Assembly (NCBI RefSeq): GCF_943913405.1
Contig: NZ_CALTYA010000022.1
Span: forward strand, 1-61,213
Direction of reading: 5' to 3'
DNA from: an uncultured Flavobacterium sp.
GTDB lineage: Bacteria; Bacteroidota; Bacteroidia; Flavobacteriales; Flavobacteriaceae
Length of the DNA stretch: 61,213 nt
In this document: positions 40,511 through 49,251 of the stretch, piece by piece
How the letters are laid out: each line of letters opens with the position of its first letter
Position numbering within the stretch: position 1 is the stretch's first letter
Program-made: the position numbers and the translations under genes
The notes under the pieces: model-generated
What the model was told of the DNA's origin: nothing
What the model saw: only the letters and a program-made list of their open reading frames with translations
Databases searched by the model: none

Positions 40511-42268
40511 ATGAACCTTACGAAAGAGCAAAAAGCCATAATCAATTCTTCTGGAGACATTAAAATAAATGCCGTTGCAGGTTCTGGAAAAACGACTACG
40601 ATTTTAGAATATGCAAAAGCTCGACCAAAAAACAGCCGAATTTTATATTTAGCCTTCAATAAATCGGTTAGGCTGGAAGCTTCAGCTAAATTTTCAAAAA
40701 ATAATCTGGATAATGTGACTGTTGAAACAGCTCATTCTTTGGCTTACAAACACATTGTTTTCAACTACAATTATCGTGTTCGGAATCAAGATTACAAAAC
40801 CAATGAAATTGTTGAGCTTTTAAAATTACAAGGAAATTCTGAGAAGCATTTTGAATATGTAATCGCCAATCACATCTTGAAATTCGTAGCGTATTTTTGC
40901 AATAGCGATAAAAGAAAAGTCCAAGAATTGAATTATCTGGATATCGTTTTTGACGAAAAAGCACAGAAAGTCGTCAAATCATTTTATCCCCAAATTGAAA
41001 TGCATACGCGTCTTTTTCTAGCCAAAATGGACAAAGGAGAAATTGAGATAACGCATGATTTTTATCTCAAGAAGTTTCAGTTGGAAAATCCGGTTTTGGC
41101 TTTCGATTATATTTTATTTGACGAAGCACAAGACGCTTCACCCGCAATGCTGGATGTTTTCTTGAATCAAGGGGCTACCAAAGTGATTGTCGGCGATACA
41201 CATCAGCAAATTTATGGCTGGCGACACGCTGTAAATTCTCTAGAAAAAGCAAAATTCAAAACCTTTAATCTTTCTGCAAGCTTTCGTTTTAACCAAGATA
41301 TTGCAAATCTGGCTATGGGCGTTTTAGATTATAAAAATCATTTTGACAATTCAGAAACTGTTTCAATTTCCGGAAACGGTACAAATAAAGAGTTCAATTC
41401 TAAAGCGATTATTGCCCGAACCAATTTAGGTTTGCTCTTGAAAGCGATCGAATATGTAACCGAAAAGAAAAATGTCAACGCTATTTATTTTGAAGGTAAT
41501 ATTAATTCATATACTTATGCCGACGAAGGTGCTTCTTTGTATGACGTTTTGAATTTGCAGAATAAAAACCGTGACATGATTCGCGACAAGCTGATTCGAG
41601 AGATGAAAACCATGAAAGAATTAGAAACTTATATCGAAAGCACAGACGATTCGCAATTGGGAATGATGGTGGAAATAGTGAAAGAATATGGCAATAAAAT
41701 TCCTGGAATTTTAAAATCAATCAAGGAAAAACATGTTGCGAATGAAGACAAACACAAAGCCAGAATTATCTTTTCGACCGTTCATCGCTGTAAAGGAATG
41801 GAATATGACACGGTTCAGATTGTCAACGATTTCATGACGGAAGACCGAATTATAAAGCTAAAACATTCAGAGGAAGAAATCAATATTGCAAGAATGAATG
41901 AGGAAATAAATCTGCTGTATGTTGCCGTAACGCGGACAAAAAATACGATTAGCATACCTGAGAAACTGGTCCCGAAAGGTTTTCCAATTTGTGACAATAT
42001 TCATTTGATTAAAGAACTTCCTGAAAAGGCAGAGCCAAAGAAATATGCTTTTCCAAAACGAGAAAATTTAGATAAAGAAATTCCAAATTACATAGAAAAA
42101 TCTAGAGAAACGAATAAAGACGCCTATCGACCTTGGACAAAAGAGCTGGACGAAGAACTGACCGTTTTGTGGATGGAAGGCATAAATCCTAAAGACCTTG
42201 CAAAGCATTTCGGAAGGACAAAAAGCGCCATCAGTTCGAGAATGAAAAAATTAGAATTGTTTGACTGA
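40511..42268 (+). CDS. UvrD/Rep-type superfamily 1 helicase with C-terminal HTH
   Basis: A 585-residue helicase, shorter than UvrD (about 720). Motif I is NAVAGSGKTTTIL, motif II FDEAQDASPAM, motif III VGDTHQQIYGWRHA, motif IV-like SASFRFNQDIA, and motif V/VI FSTVHRCKGMEYD and LLYVAVTRTK. This resembles the FBH1-like, compact group. Residues about 535-585 form a Myb-like HTH (AYRPWTKELDEELTVLWM, AKHFGRTKSAISSRMKKL). It may process recombination intermediates. No partner gene is evident. Confidence 0.88.
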   Translation: MNLTKEQKAIINSSGDIKINAVAGSGKTTTILEYAKARPKNSRILYLAFNKSVRLEASAKFSKNNLDNVTVETAHSLAYKHIVFNYNYRVRNQDYKTNEIVELLKLQGNSEKHFEYVIANHILKFVAYFCNSDKRKVQELNYLDIVFDEKAQKVVKSFYPQIEMHTRLFLAKMDKGEIEITHDFYLKKFQLENPVLAFDYILFDEAQDASPAMLDVFLNQGATKVIVGDTHQQIYGWRHAVNSLEKAKFKTFNLSASFRFNQDIANLAMGVLDYKNHFDNSETVSISGNGTNKEFNSKAIIARTNLGLLLKAIEYVTEKKNVNAIYFEGNINSYTYADEGASLYDVLNLQNKNRDMIRDKLIREMKTMKELETYIESTDDSQLGMMVEIVKEYGNKIPGILKSIKEKHVANEDKHKARIIFSTVHRCKGMEYDTVQIVNDFMTEDRIIKLKHSEEEINIARMNEEINLLYVAVTRTKNTISIPEKLVPKGFPICDNIHLIKELPEKAEPKKYAFPKRENLDKEIPNYIEKSRETNKDAYRPWTKELDEELTVLWMEGINPKDLAKHFGRTKSAISSRMKKLELFD

Positions 42269-42324
42269 TAATTTATAGGAACTTACAATTGCATAATTAA
42301 TATCTTTACAATAAATAAAAAACT

Positions 42325-42822
42325 ATGGACAAAATAAAAGAATTAATACGCCTTCTACTAGCCGATTTTGAATTAGAAGAAGAGGACGAGCAAGAAATAT
42401 TGATCAATCTTGGCGGTTTTTTGAATGATCAAAAAGCTTATCTGATAGAAAATGACGCCGAATGGATTTTAGATGTAGCTTCAGAAAGTACGCTTCAATT
42501 TGCAATTTCTAATGAAATCAGTGAATTCATAATCACGGGCGACAAAATTGACGAAATCCATGAAGTGATTGTGGAAGAATTTGAAGGCGATTTTACTGAA
42601 TTTCCTTACGAGAAAAAATTCAATGCTGCAGAATACATCGAGTGGGTTTCTAAAGAACTTTCTGAAAATTATCCTGACTTAGAATTGATTGAATTTGGAG
42701 ACAGTTTTGGAGACAGCATCCAGTTGATGTTTGTTCTAGGAAAAGACGTAAAACGAATTAAAGAATTGTGTGAAGAATTAAATATTCGTTGCAACAGAGC
42801 GGATGAGATTTTGAAATTATAA
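42325..42822 (+). CDS. Acidic cytoplasmic protein of unknown function
   Basis: A 165-residue, strongly acidic protein (runs such as ELEEEDEQE) without signal or membrane segment. The N-terminal half is helical and the C-terminal half holds beta-strand and helix alternation (LIEFGDSFGDSIQLMFVLGKD). I do not recognise a family. It lies 57 bases after the helicase gene and is followed by a terminator. It could be co-transcribed with the helicase. Confidence 0.7.
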   Translation: MDKIKELIRLLLADFELEEEDEQEILINLGGFLNDQKAYLIENDAEWILDVASESTLQFAISNEISEFIITGDKIDEIHEVIVEEFEGDFTEFPYEKKFNAAEYIEWVSKELSENYPDLELIEFGDSFGDSIQLMFVLGKDVKRIKELCEELNIRCNRADEILKL

Positions 42823-42845
42823 TATAAATCACAAAGATTTGTTAT

Positions 42846-42882
42846 AAATCCCCGATTGCCCAAAAACAATCTGGGATTTTTT
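42846..42882 (+). terminator. Terminator followed directly by a -7 element
   Basis: AAATCCC/GGGATTT and GATTG/CAATC stems with one mismatch, loop CCCAAAAA, then a T-run. TATATTTG (42882-42889) follows at once. Confidence 0.8.
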
Positions 42883-42889
42883 ATATTTG
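42882..42889 (+). promoter_or_regulatory. -7 element (TATATTTG) of the hydrolase gene
   Basis: TAnnTTTG match, 19 bases before the ATG at 42908. The -33 region would lie in the preceding terminator hairpin. Confidence 0.4.
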
Positions 42890-42907
42890 GGAAGATTTGA
42901 GAACAAT

Positions 42908-44308
42908 ATGAAAAAAGCGCTTTTATTTTTACTTACAATTTTCACTGTTTCTGCGTTTGCCCAAGACATTACCGGCGAATGGAACGGACTTTTGAAAACA
43001 CCCGGAAAACAGCTTACAATTATTTTAAAAATAAGCAAATTAGACTCTGGATATAGCGCCACGCTTGACAGTCCGGATCAAGGCGCAACCGGAATTCAAG
43101 TCACTACGACTACTTTTGTAACTCCAGTTTTGAACTTTTCTATTGCCGGAGCAAAAATTGATTACGAAGGAATTTTAGGCGAAGACAAAATTATCCGAGG
43201 AAATTTCAAGCAAGGAATTTATACTTTCCCACTAGATCTTTCTAGGGAAAAAATTGAAAAAGAAAAATTAAAAAGACCGCAAGAGCCTGTAAAACCTTAT
43301 CCTTACATTTCAGAAGATATTACTTTTGAAAATAAAAAAGAAGCAGTCACTTTGGCAGGAACTTTGACTTTTCCAAAGAAAACTGGAATTTTTCCGGCAG
43401 TAGTTTTAATCAGCGGAAGCGGTCCTCAAAATCGCGATGAAGAACTTTTGGGTCACAAGCCATTTTTAGTAGTATCAGATTTTTTAACACGAAACGGAAT
43501 TGCAGTTTTGCGTTTCGACGACAGAGGAACCGGAGCTTCCAAAGGAGATTTTAAAAAAGCGACAACCCAAAATTTTGCTACGGATGTTGAAGCCGCAGTC
43601 AATTATTTGAAAACCAGAAAAGAAATAAATAAAACAAAAATTGGATTGATCGGACATAGCGAAGGTGGAATTATCGCACCTATCGTTGCCGCAACTTCAA
43701 AAGACATTCGATTTATTATTTTGCTTGCCGCAATGGGAATTCCGGGCGACCAATTGCTTTTACTACAGCAAGGATTGATTAAAAAAGCATCAGGAACAAA
43801 TGAAGACGAAATCAAACTCTCGCAAATTTTCAATGAAGGATTATTTGAAATTGTGAAAAAAGCGCCCAATTCAACAGCTTTGCAAACCGACTTAGAAAAT
43901 TATATAAAAGAGAAATTAAGTTCTATGCCAGAAGCTGAAAAAGCAGGAATGACCGATGCAGATTTCGTCAAATCAATAGAAATCCAATTGTTATCACCCT
44001 GGATGCAAAATTTCATAAAATATGATCCAAAACCCGTTTTAGAAAAAGTACAATGTCCTGTGCTTGCACTTAATGGTGAAAAAGATTTGCAAGTACCGCC
44101 GAAAGAAAATCTTGAAGCAATCGAAAATGCTTTGGCAAAAGGCGGCAATACAAAAGTGAGAATAAAAGAACTTCCTGGATTAAATCATTTATTCCAAGAA
44201 GCAAACACGGGATCTCCATCAGAATATGCTACAATCGAGCAAACCTTCTCTCCCATTGCTCTGGAAGAAATCATAAAATGGATCGGCTTGCAAACTAAAG
44301 GAAAATAA
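42908..44308 (+). CDS. Secreted alpha/beta hydrolase
   Basis: 466 residues from the ATG at 42908, giving a standard signal peptide (MKKALLFLLTIFTVSAFAQ); the in-frame upstream extension begins inside the promoter. Residues 20-130 form an N-terminal beta domain, then a hydrolase of the dienelactone/BAAT type. Catalytic Ser is in GHSEGG, the oxyanion region in ISGSGPQNRDEE, the acid Asp likely in LNGEKDLQVPP, and His in LPGLNHLFQ. It could be an esterase or lipase. Probably periplasmic. Confidence 0.88.
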   Translation: MKKALLFLLTIFTVSAFAQDITGEWNGLLKTPGKQLTIILKISKLDSGYSATLDSPDQGATGIQVTTTTFVTPVLNFSIAGAKIDYEGILGEDKIIRGNFKQGIYTFPLDLSREKIEKEKLKRPQEPVKPYPYISEDITFENKKEAVTLAGTLTFPKKTGIFPAVVLISGSGPQNRDEELLGHKPFLVVSDFLTRNGIAVLRFDDRGTGASKGDFKKATTQNFATDVEAAVNYLKTRKEINKTKIGLIGHSEGGIIAPIVAATSKDIRFIILLAAMGIPGDQLLLLQQGLIKKASGTNEDEIKLSQIFNEGLFEIVKKAPNSTALQTDLENYIKEKLSSMPEAEKAGMTDADFVKSIEIQLLSPWMQNFIKYDPKPVLEKVQCPVLALNGEKDLQVPPKENLEAIENALAKGGNTKVRIKELPGLNHLFQEANTGSPSEYATIEQTFSPIALEEIIKWIGLQTKGK

Positions 44309-44405
44309 TTTTGATGAATTAATTTGAAAATCAAATATTTATATTGATTTCTAAAATAGTATTCATACATTTAATAAAAATTACTAATACTAAATTCATA
44401 AGGCC

Positions 44406-44516
44406 ATGGCAAAGAGTCAAGACGCAAAGAAAACCGTAAAAAAAGAGCCTCTTAAAACGGCAAAAGAGAAAAAAGAGGAAAAACGCGAAAAGAAAAATAC
44501 TCCAAAAAGAGACTAA
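44406..44516 (+). CDS. 36-residue Lys-rich basic small protein
   Basis: An ATG at 44406 opens a 36-codon frame to TAA at 44514-44516. The start is MAKSQDAKKTVKKEP and the end is KKNTPKRD, with about 15 Lys and almost no hydrophobic residues. I recall nearly identical small proteins in other flavobacteria. A strong terminator follows within six bases. A nucleic-acid- or ribosome-binding role is plausible by charge only. Too short for many gene finders. Confidence 0.6.
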   Translation: MAKSQDAKKTVKKEPLKTAKEKKEEKREKKNTPKRD

Positions 44517-44521
44517 ATTTT

Positions 44522-44552
44522 AATCCCCGATTTGCATCGGGGATTTTTTTTT
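44522..44552 (+). terminator. Terminator of the small Lys-rich gene
   Basis: AATCCCCGAT pairs with ATCGGGGATT around TTGC, followed by eight T. It confirms that a transcript ends here. Confidence 0.88.
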
Positions 44553-44605
44553 GCCAAACTTTTCCAAAAACGACGTCGCAGATTTTCATTTTGGCTCTCG
44601 TTTTT

Positions 44606-44613
44606 TATATTTG
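44606..44613 (+). promoter_or_regulatory. -7 element (TATATTTG) of the antiporter gene
   Basis: TAnnTTTG match, 25 bases before the ATG at 44639. The T-rich run before it is not a hairpin stem. Confidence 0.4.
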
Positions 44614-44638
44614 TAAAAAGCCAAAATTATTTATATCT

Positions 44639-45895
44639 ATGGAGTTATACTACTCGTTTTCTGTTCTTATTGTTTTAGCCTCATTTTTCGCTTACTTGAA
44701 CATTCGCTTCCTGAAATTGCCTTCCACAATTGGCATCATGATAATTGCGATGATAAGTTCAATGCTGTTGGTTATTACCGGAAATATCTTTCCAAAAACT
44801 TTCCTTAATTTTTCAAAATTGATCGCTGAATTTGACTTTACAGAAGTCTTGATGGGCGCAATGCTAAACTTTCTGCTTTTTGCCGGAGCCGTTCATATTA
44901 ACTTAAAAGATTTGCGTGAACAGCGAGGGCCAATTATGGTTTTCTCGACCGTAAGCGTACTTATTTCAACGCTTGCCATAGGTATCATTTTAGATTTTGT
45001 GACTGATTTAGCACATATTGATATTCCTTTTATTTACTGTTTATTATTCGGAGCCTTAATTTCTCCAACTGACCCGATTGCGGTTTTGAGCATTTTGAAA
45101 GATGCCAAAGTTCCGAAATCATTAGAGACAAAAATCGCTGGAGAATCACTTTTCAATGATGGTGTTGCTGTAGTAATTTTTGCCGTAATTCTGCAATTGG
45201 CACAAGATCCGGCAAGTGATTTTTCGATGCCCCACGTTTCTTGGCTTTTGATAAAAGAAGCTTTGGGAGGATTTATTTTAGGAACTGTTCTAGGAATCCA
45301 AGCTAGTAAAGCAATGCGAAAAGTAGACGATTACAAAGTTTCGGTTTTGATTACTTTGTCAATTGTAATGGGAGGTTATTTGATTGCACATGCCGCACAT
45401 ATTTCAGGTCCATTGACGATGGTTGCTGCGGGAATTATCATTGGAAATTATGGAAAGAAAACGGCTATGTCACCAACGACTAAAGATTATTTAAATAAAT
45501 TTTGGGAGCTGATTGATGAAATCTTAAATGCCATTCTTTTCCTTTTTATCGGATTTGAATTATTGCTTATTCCAGATATTTTGAGCTATTGGCCAATCGG
45601 AATTGCCTGCATCGGAATCGTTTTATTCTCCAGATTTATATCTATCTGGATTCCGACGAAAATTATTCCTTTCAAGAAAAAATTTGAACCTTCGACAATA
45701 AAAATTTTAGTTTGGGGTGGACTTCGAGGTGGTGTTTCTATCGCTTTGGCACTGTCAATTGCTGAAGGTCCAAATAAGCAGATTATTTTGGCAATAACTT
45801 ATTTTGTAGTAGTATTTTCAATTATCGTACAAGGATTAACGATTGGCAAATTAGCTAACAAAATCTTGCCGAAAGCTAGAACTGCAACTTTATAA
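44639..45895 (+). CDS. Cation:proton antiporter (CPA1, NhaP-like)
   Basis: 418 residues from the ATG at 44639; a longer frame adds 16 unlikely residues. About 12 transmembrane segments. Landmarks of the ion site: GALISPTDPIAVLSIL and ESLFNDGVAVVIF (with the Asp pair), and LVWGGLRGGVSIALAL near the C-terminus. It exchanges Na+ or K+ for H+ and supports pH and salt balance. It ends at a hairpin repeat that may act as terminator. Confidence 0.9.
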   Translation: MELYYSFSVLIVLASFFAYLNIRFLKLPSTIGIMIIAMISSMLLVITGNIFPKTFLNFSKLIAEFDFTEVLMGAMLNFLLFAGAVHINLKDLREQRGPIMVFSTVSVLISTLAIGIILDFVTDLAHIDIPFIYCLLFGALISPTDPIAVLSILKDAKVPKSLETKIAGESLFNDGVAVVIFAVILQLAQDPASDFSMPHVSWLLIKEALGGFILGTVLGIQASKAMRKVDDYKVSVLITLSIVMGGYLIAHAAHISGPLTMVAAGIIIGNYGKKTAMSPTTKDYLNKFWELIDEILNAILFLFIGFELLLIPDILSYWPIGIACIGIVLFSRFISIWIPTKIIPFKKKFEPSTIKILVWGGLRGGVSIALALSIAEGPNKQIILAITYFVVVFSIIVQGLTIGKLANKILPKARTATL

Positions 45896-45899
45896 AAGC

Positions 45900-45970
45900 A
45901 AACACAGATTTCACAAATTTTCACAGATTATAAGTCAAGAAATCTGTGTGAATTTGTGAAATCTGTGTTT
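45900..45970. repeat. Long near-perfect hairpin of the ACACAGATTT family
   Basis: Thirty-base arms (45900-45929 with 45941-45970) pair with two mismatches around an 11-base loop. The core is AACACAGATTTCACAAATT, as in the repeat at 3558-3669. It fills the gap between convergent antiporter and oxidase genes and may work as a bidirectional terminator, though it lacks a T-run. Confidence 0.7.
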
Positions 45971-45975
45971 TATAA

Positions 45976-47388
45976 CTATAAAGAATCTGGTAAAACTTTC
46001 CCTGGATTCATAATATTTTTTGGGTCAAAAACTGTTTTTATTCCTTTCATCAAAAGCAATTGTGTTTTGCTGAAAGCAATATCCATATAGTTTTTCTGAA
46101 CGTAGCCGATGCCATGTTCGCCTGATAAAGTTCCTTTAAGAGAAACTGTCAATTCAAAAATTTCACGAATTCCTTTTGGGATTTCAGTGTTCCAATCTTC
46201 ATCTGACATTTCTCCTTTTACAATATTTACATGTAAATTTCCATCGCCTGCGTGACCATAGCAAACTGATTTGAATCCGTATTTATTTCCTATAGATTTG
46301 ATTCCTTCCAATAATTTTGGCAGTTCATATCTTGGCACAACCGTATCTTCTTCCTTATAAATTGAATTTGATTTTACGGCCTCACCTACTGCTCTTCTTA
46401 ACTTCCAAAGTGCATTTTTTTGGTCTTCAGAATCGGCAAAAAGAATTTCATCTATGTCAAATTGTTCTAAAACTTCTGTAATTTTTTCAGCTTCAGAAAA
46501 TAAAACATCTGGGTAATTTCCGTCCACTTCAATCAGCAAATGCGCTTTTACTTCGTCTTTTATGTTCAAGCTAACTCCGTCTACAAAACGTAGCGTCCAG
46601 TCAATAGCATCACGCTCCATAAATTCTAAAGCACTTGGCGTAATTCCTGCTTTAAAAATCTTTGCAACCGCTTCACAAGCTTGGCTGGAATTGAAAAACG
46701 GAACCAGCATTAAAATGTTATGCGTATTTTTCGGAAGCAATTTCATTACGATTTTTGTAATAATTCCAAGCGTTCCTTCACTTCCAACCATCAATTGCGT
46801 CAGATTGTATCCTGTGGAATTTTTCAGCGTATTTGCTCCTGTCCAAATAATTTCTCCGTTAGGCAAAACTACTTCCAGATTTAAGACATAATCTTTTGTC
46901 ACGCCATATTTTACGGCTCTTGCACCGCCAGCATTTTCGGCAACATTTCCTCCAATAAAACAACTGCCACGACTGCTTGGATCTGGCGGATAAAAAAGGC
47001 TTTTTTCAAGAACAGCTTCCTGTAAAGTTTGAGTGACAACGCCAGGCTCAACGATTACCTGAAGATTCTGCTCGTCGATGTGAAGAATTTTATTGAAACG
47101 ATCCATTGAAAGTCCGATTCCTTCATAAATTGATAAAGCACCGCCACTCAAGCCCGTTCTTCCGCCAATTGGCGTAACTGGAATTTCATACTGATAAGCT
47201 AATTTCATAATTTCTGAAATCTCTTCAGTAGTTCCCGGTTTCAGGACTACGCTTGGCGGAAAAACATAATCTTCGGTTTCATCGTGGCCGTAATTTCTTC
47301 GGGTTTCTTCATCTAAAAAAAGAAATGACTGGCCAACAATCGCTTGAAGCTGGCCAATCATTTCTGGAGATAAAATAGCAGTTTTCAT
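45976..47388 (-). CDS. FAD-binding oxidase, GlcD / D-lactate dehydrogenase family
   Basis: 470 residues from the ATG at 47388, whose MKTAILSPEM start is preferred over a frame 11 codons longer. The PCMH-type FAD domain has GGRTGLSGGAL and the DPSSRGSCFIGGNVAENAGG motif. The C-terminal FAD-oxidase domain has the CYGHAGDGNLHVN metal/substrate motif and SGEHGIGYVQK. It oxidises a 2-hydroxyacid, such as glycolate or D-lactate. No GlcE/GlcF genes are visible, so it may act alone. Confidence 0.9.
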   Translation of the reverse strand: MKTAILSPEMIGQLQAIVGQSFLFLDEETRRNYGHDETEDYVFPPSVVLKPGTTEEISEIMKLAYQYEIPVTPIGGRTGLSGGALSIYEGIGLSMDRFNKILHIDEQNLQVIVEPGVVTQTLQEAVLEKSLFYPPDPSSRGSCFIGGNVAENAGGARAVKYGVTKDYVLNLEVVLPNGEIIWTGANTLKNSTGYNLTQLMVGSEGTLGIITKIVMKLLPKNTHNILMLVPFFNSSQACEAVAKIFKAGITPSALEFMERDAIDWTLRFVDGVSLNIKDEVKAHLLIEVDGNYPDVLFSEAEKITEVLEQFDIDEILFADSEDQKNALWKLRRAVGEAVKSNSIYKEEDTVVPRYELPKLLEGIKSIGNKYGFKSVCYGHAGDGNLHVNIVKGEMSDEDWNTEIPKGIREIFELTVSLKGTLSGEHGIGYVQKNYMDIAFSKTQLLLMKGIKTVFDPKNIMNPGKVLPDSL

Positions 47389-47447
47389 AGTAGTAATTTC
47401 AAATCGATAAACGATTTTCAAAAATACTATTTATTTAGAGATAAAAT

Positions 47448-47882
47448 TTAATAGTTTGTCGGCTTTGTTTTCTTATAAATAAAATGGTCAATCGAGTATT
47501 TTCCGCTTCCGGTGACAAATAAAACTAAGTAAATCAACAGATAGAGAGCCGCTAATTCGCGCTCTTCGAAACCTTGATCACCATGAATTACAAAAACGGC
47601 CATGACCATAGTTACAATTAACGGAATTACCACCAAACGTGTAGCAAAACCTATGAAAAGCAATCCTGAACAAACAACTTCAGCAAAAACAGCCAAGCTT
47701 AAAGAAGCTGAATGACCCACACCAAGCGGATCTGGAAACTGGCTTGTGTCTGCGCCTGACATAAGCATTTGCCATTTTCCGATTCCGTGAACTAGCATAA
47801 AGCAACTCACTGTCGCTCTGAGGATAAACAGCATAATATTGGTAAAACCTTTGTTTTGTGCCGTACTGAAAATTTTCATCAT
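47448..47882 (-). CDS. DoxX-family membrane protein
   Basis: A 144-residue protein with four hydrophobic helices. DoxX marks: the RATVSCFMLVHGIGKW opening and a SLAVFAEVVCSGLLFIGFATR second helix. DoxX proteins are membrane proteins linked to quinone or redox stress in some species. It lies 59 bases upstream of the oxidase gene on the same strand. Role unknown. Confidence 0.9.
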   Translation of the reverse strand: MMKIFSTAQNKGFTNIMLFILRATVSCFMLVHGIGKWQMLMSGADTSQFPDPLGVGHSASLSLAVFAEVVCSGLLFIGFATRLVVIPLIVTMVMAVFVIHGDQGFEERELAALYLLIYLVLFVTGSGKYSIDHFIYKKTKPTNY

Positions 47883-47958
47883 GATTTCTGTGGTTTTTAG
47901 GTTGTATTCTAGAGCCCTAAATTTACAGAAATTAACAAGATAAAAAGGAGAGTTGACG

Positions 47959-49170
47959 TTAAATTTTCTTTTTCAAATTAGGAAGAAAGAGCGCTATGAT
48001 TCCGATTAGCGGTAAAAAAGCACAGATTTGGTAGACTTTTTCGATTCCGACATGATCGGCTGTGTAGCCTAATAATGCAGAACCGAGTCCGCCCATTCCG
48101 AAGGCAAATCCGTAGAAAAGTCCTGAAACCATTCCGAGTTTTTTAGGAAGCAATTCTTGAGCATAAACCAAAATTGCTGGAAAGGCTGAAGATATAATCA
48201 ATCCGATGACCACAGATAAAATACCCGTCCAAAATAAATCAGCATACGGCAATAATAAAGCAAAAGGTGCAGCTCCTAAAACGGAAAACCAGATGACATA
48301 TTTTCTTCCGAATTTGTCTCCCATCGGTCCGCCCATCAAAGTTCCGACAGCGCAGGAAGCTAAAAATAAAAACAAATGAAACTGCGCATCTTGCACTGAC
48401 AAATTAAATTTTTCTATTAAATAAAAGGTAAAATAGCTTGACATACTTGCCATGTAAAAAAACTTTGAAAAGATTAAAACAAGTAAAATTACTACCGAAA
48501 TTACAATCTGATTTTGAGATAAATCAGGAAGAATGATTTCCACTTTTTTCTTCGAGCGCAAGGTCAAATGATTGTCATACCAAATGGCTATATGTCGTAA
48601 AACAAACAGCGCAATTGTTGCCACAATCACAAAAATCAGAATATATCTTTGGTCATTTGGAACCACTAAAAGTGCGACTAACAAAGGCCCGATTGCAGTT
48701 CCAGCATTTCCTCCTAATTGAAAAACAGATTGCGCCAGACCACGTTTTCCTCCGGAAGCCAAGAACGAAATTCGGGAAGCTTCGGGATGAAAGATCGAAG
48801 AACCGATTCCGACTAAAATTACGGAGATAATTATTACATAAAAATGGTGTGCAAAAGACAATAAAACGATTCCGAAAAGCGTAAAAAGCATTCCATAAAT
48901 CTGGGAATAAGGCTGTGGTTTTTTATCGGTATAAAATCCAACAAAAGGCTGTAAAATTGAAGCAGCCATCTGATAAGCAAAAGTGATCAATCCGATTTGG
49001 GTAAATGACAATTGATAACTGTCTTTCAAAATTGGATATACCGACGGAATTACCGCCTGAAGCATATCGTTTAGCAAATGCGCAAAAGCGATTGAAAATA
49101 AAATTGGGTAAACCGTTTTTTGTACGTTATCAGTGCTGACTGGGGAATCAACGTTTAAAGTATCTTTCAT
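47959..49170 (-). CDS. MFS transporter, fosmidomycin-resistance (Fsr)-like
   Basis: A 403-residue transporter with 12 predicted segments. The early AHLLNDMLQAVIPSVYPIL and the GIGSSIFHPEASRISFLAS block are Fsr-family signatures. GGPMGDKFGRK is the MFS loop motif. Fsr-type pumps export fosmidomycin and related compounds; many homologues have unknown cargo. It leads a run of three minus-strand transporters with 80 and 31 bases between genes. Confidence 0.88.
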   Translation of the reverse strand: MKDTLNVDSPVSTDNVQKTVYPILFSIAFAHLLNDMLQAVIPSVYPILKDSYQLSFTQIGLITFAYQMAASILQPFVGFYTDKKPQPYSQIYGMLFTLFGIVLLSFAHHFYVIIISVILVGIGSSIFHPEASRISFLASGGKRGLAQSVFQLGGNAGTAIGPLLVALLVVPNDQRYILIFVIVATIALFVLRHIAIWYDNHLTLRSKKKVEIILPDLSQNQIVISVVILLVLIFSKFFYMASMSSYFTFYLIEKFNLSVQDAQFHLFLFLASCAVGTLMGGPMGDKFGRKYVIWFSVLGAAPFALLLPYADLFWTGILSVVIGLIISSAFPAILVYAQELLPKKLGMVSGLFYGFAFGMGGLGSALLGYTADHVGIEKVYQICAFLPLIGIIALFLPNLKKKI

Positions 49171-49251
49171 AGGATTTCAAATTCTGGTGCAAAAGTACGC
49201 TTCAAAACTTGAATTAAATCTTAAAAAGAGATAATTTATAGTTTAGATTTT

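Noticed and set aside
48768..48800. GGGAAGCTTCGGG-like sequence in the MFS gene resembling the 10918 palindrome
   Set aside because: It encodes the conserved HPEASR motif of the Fsr family, so the similarity is forced by protein sequence.
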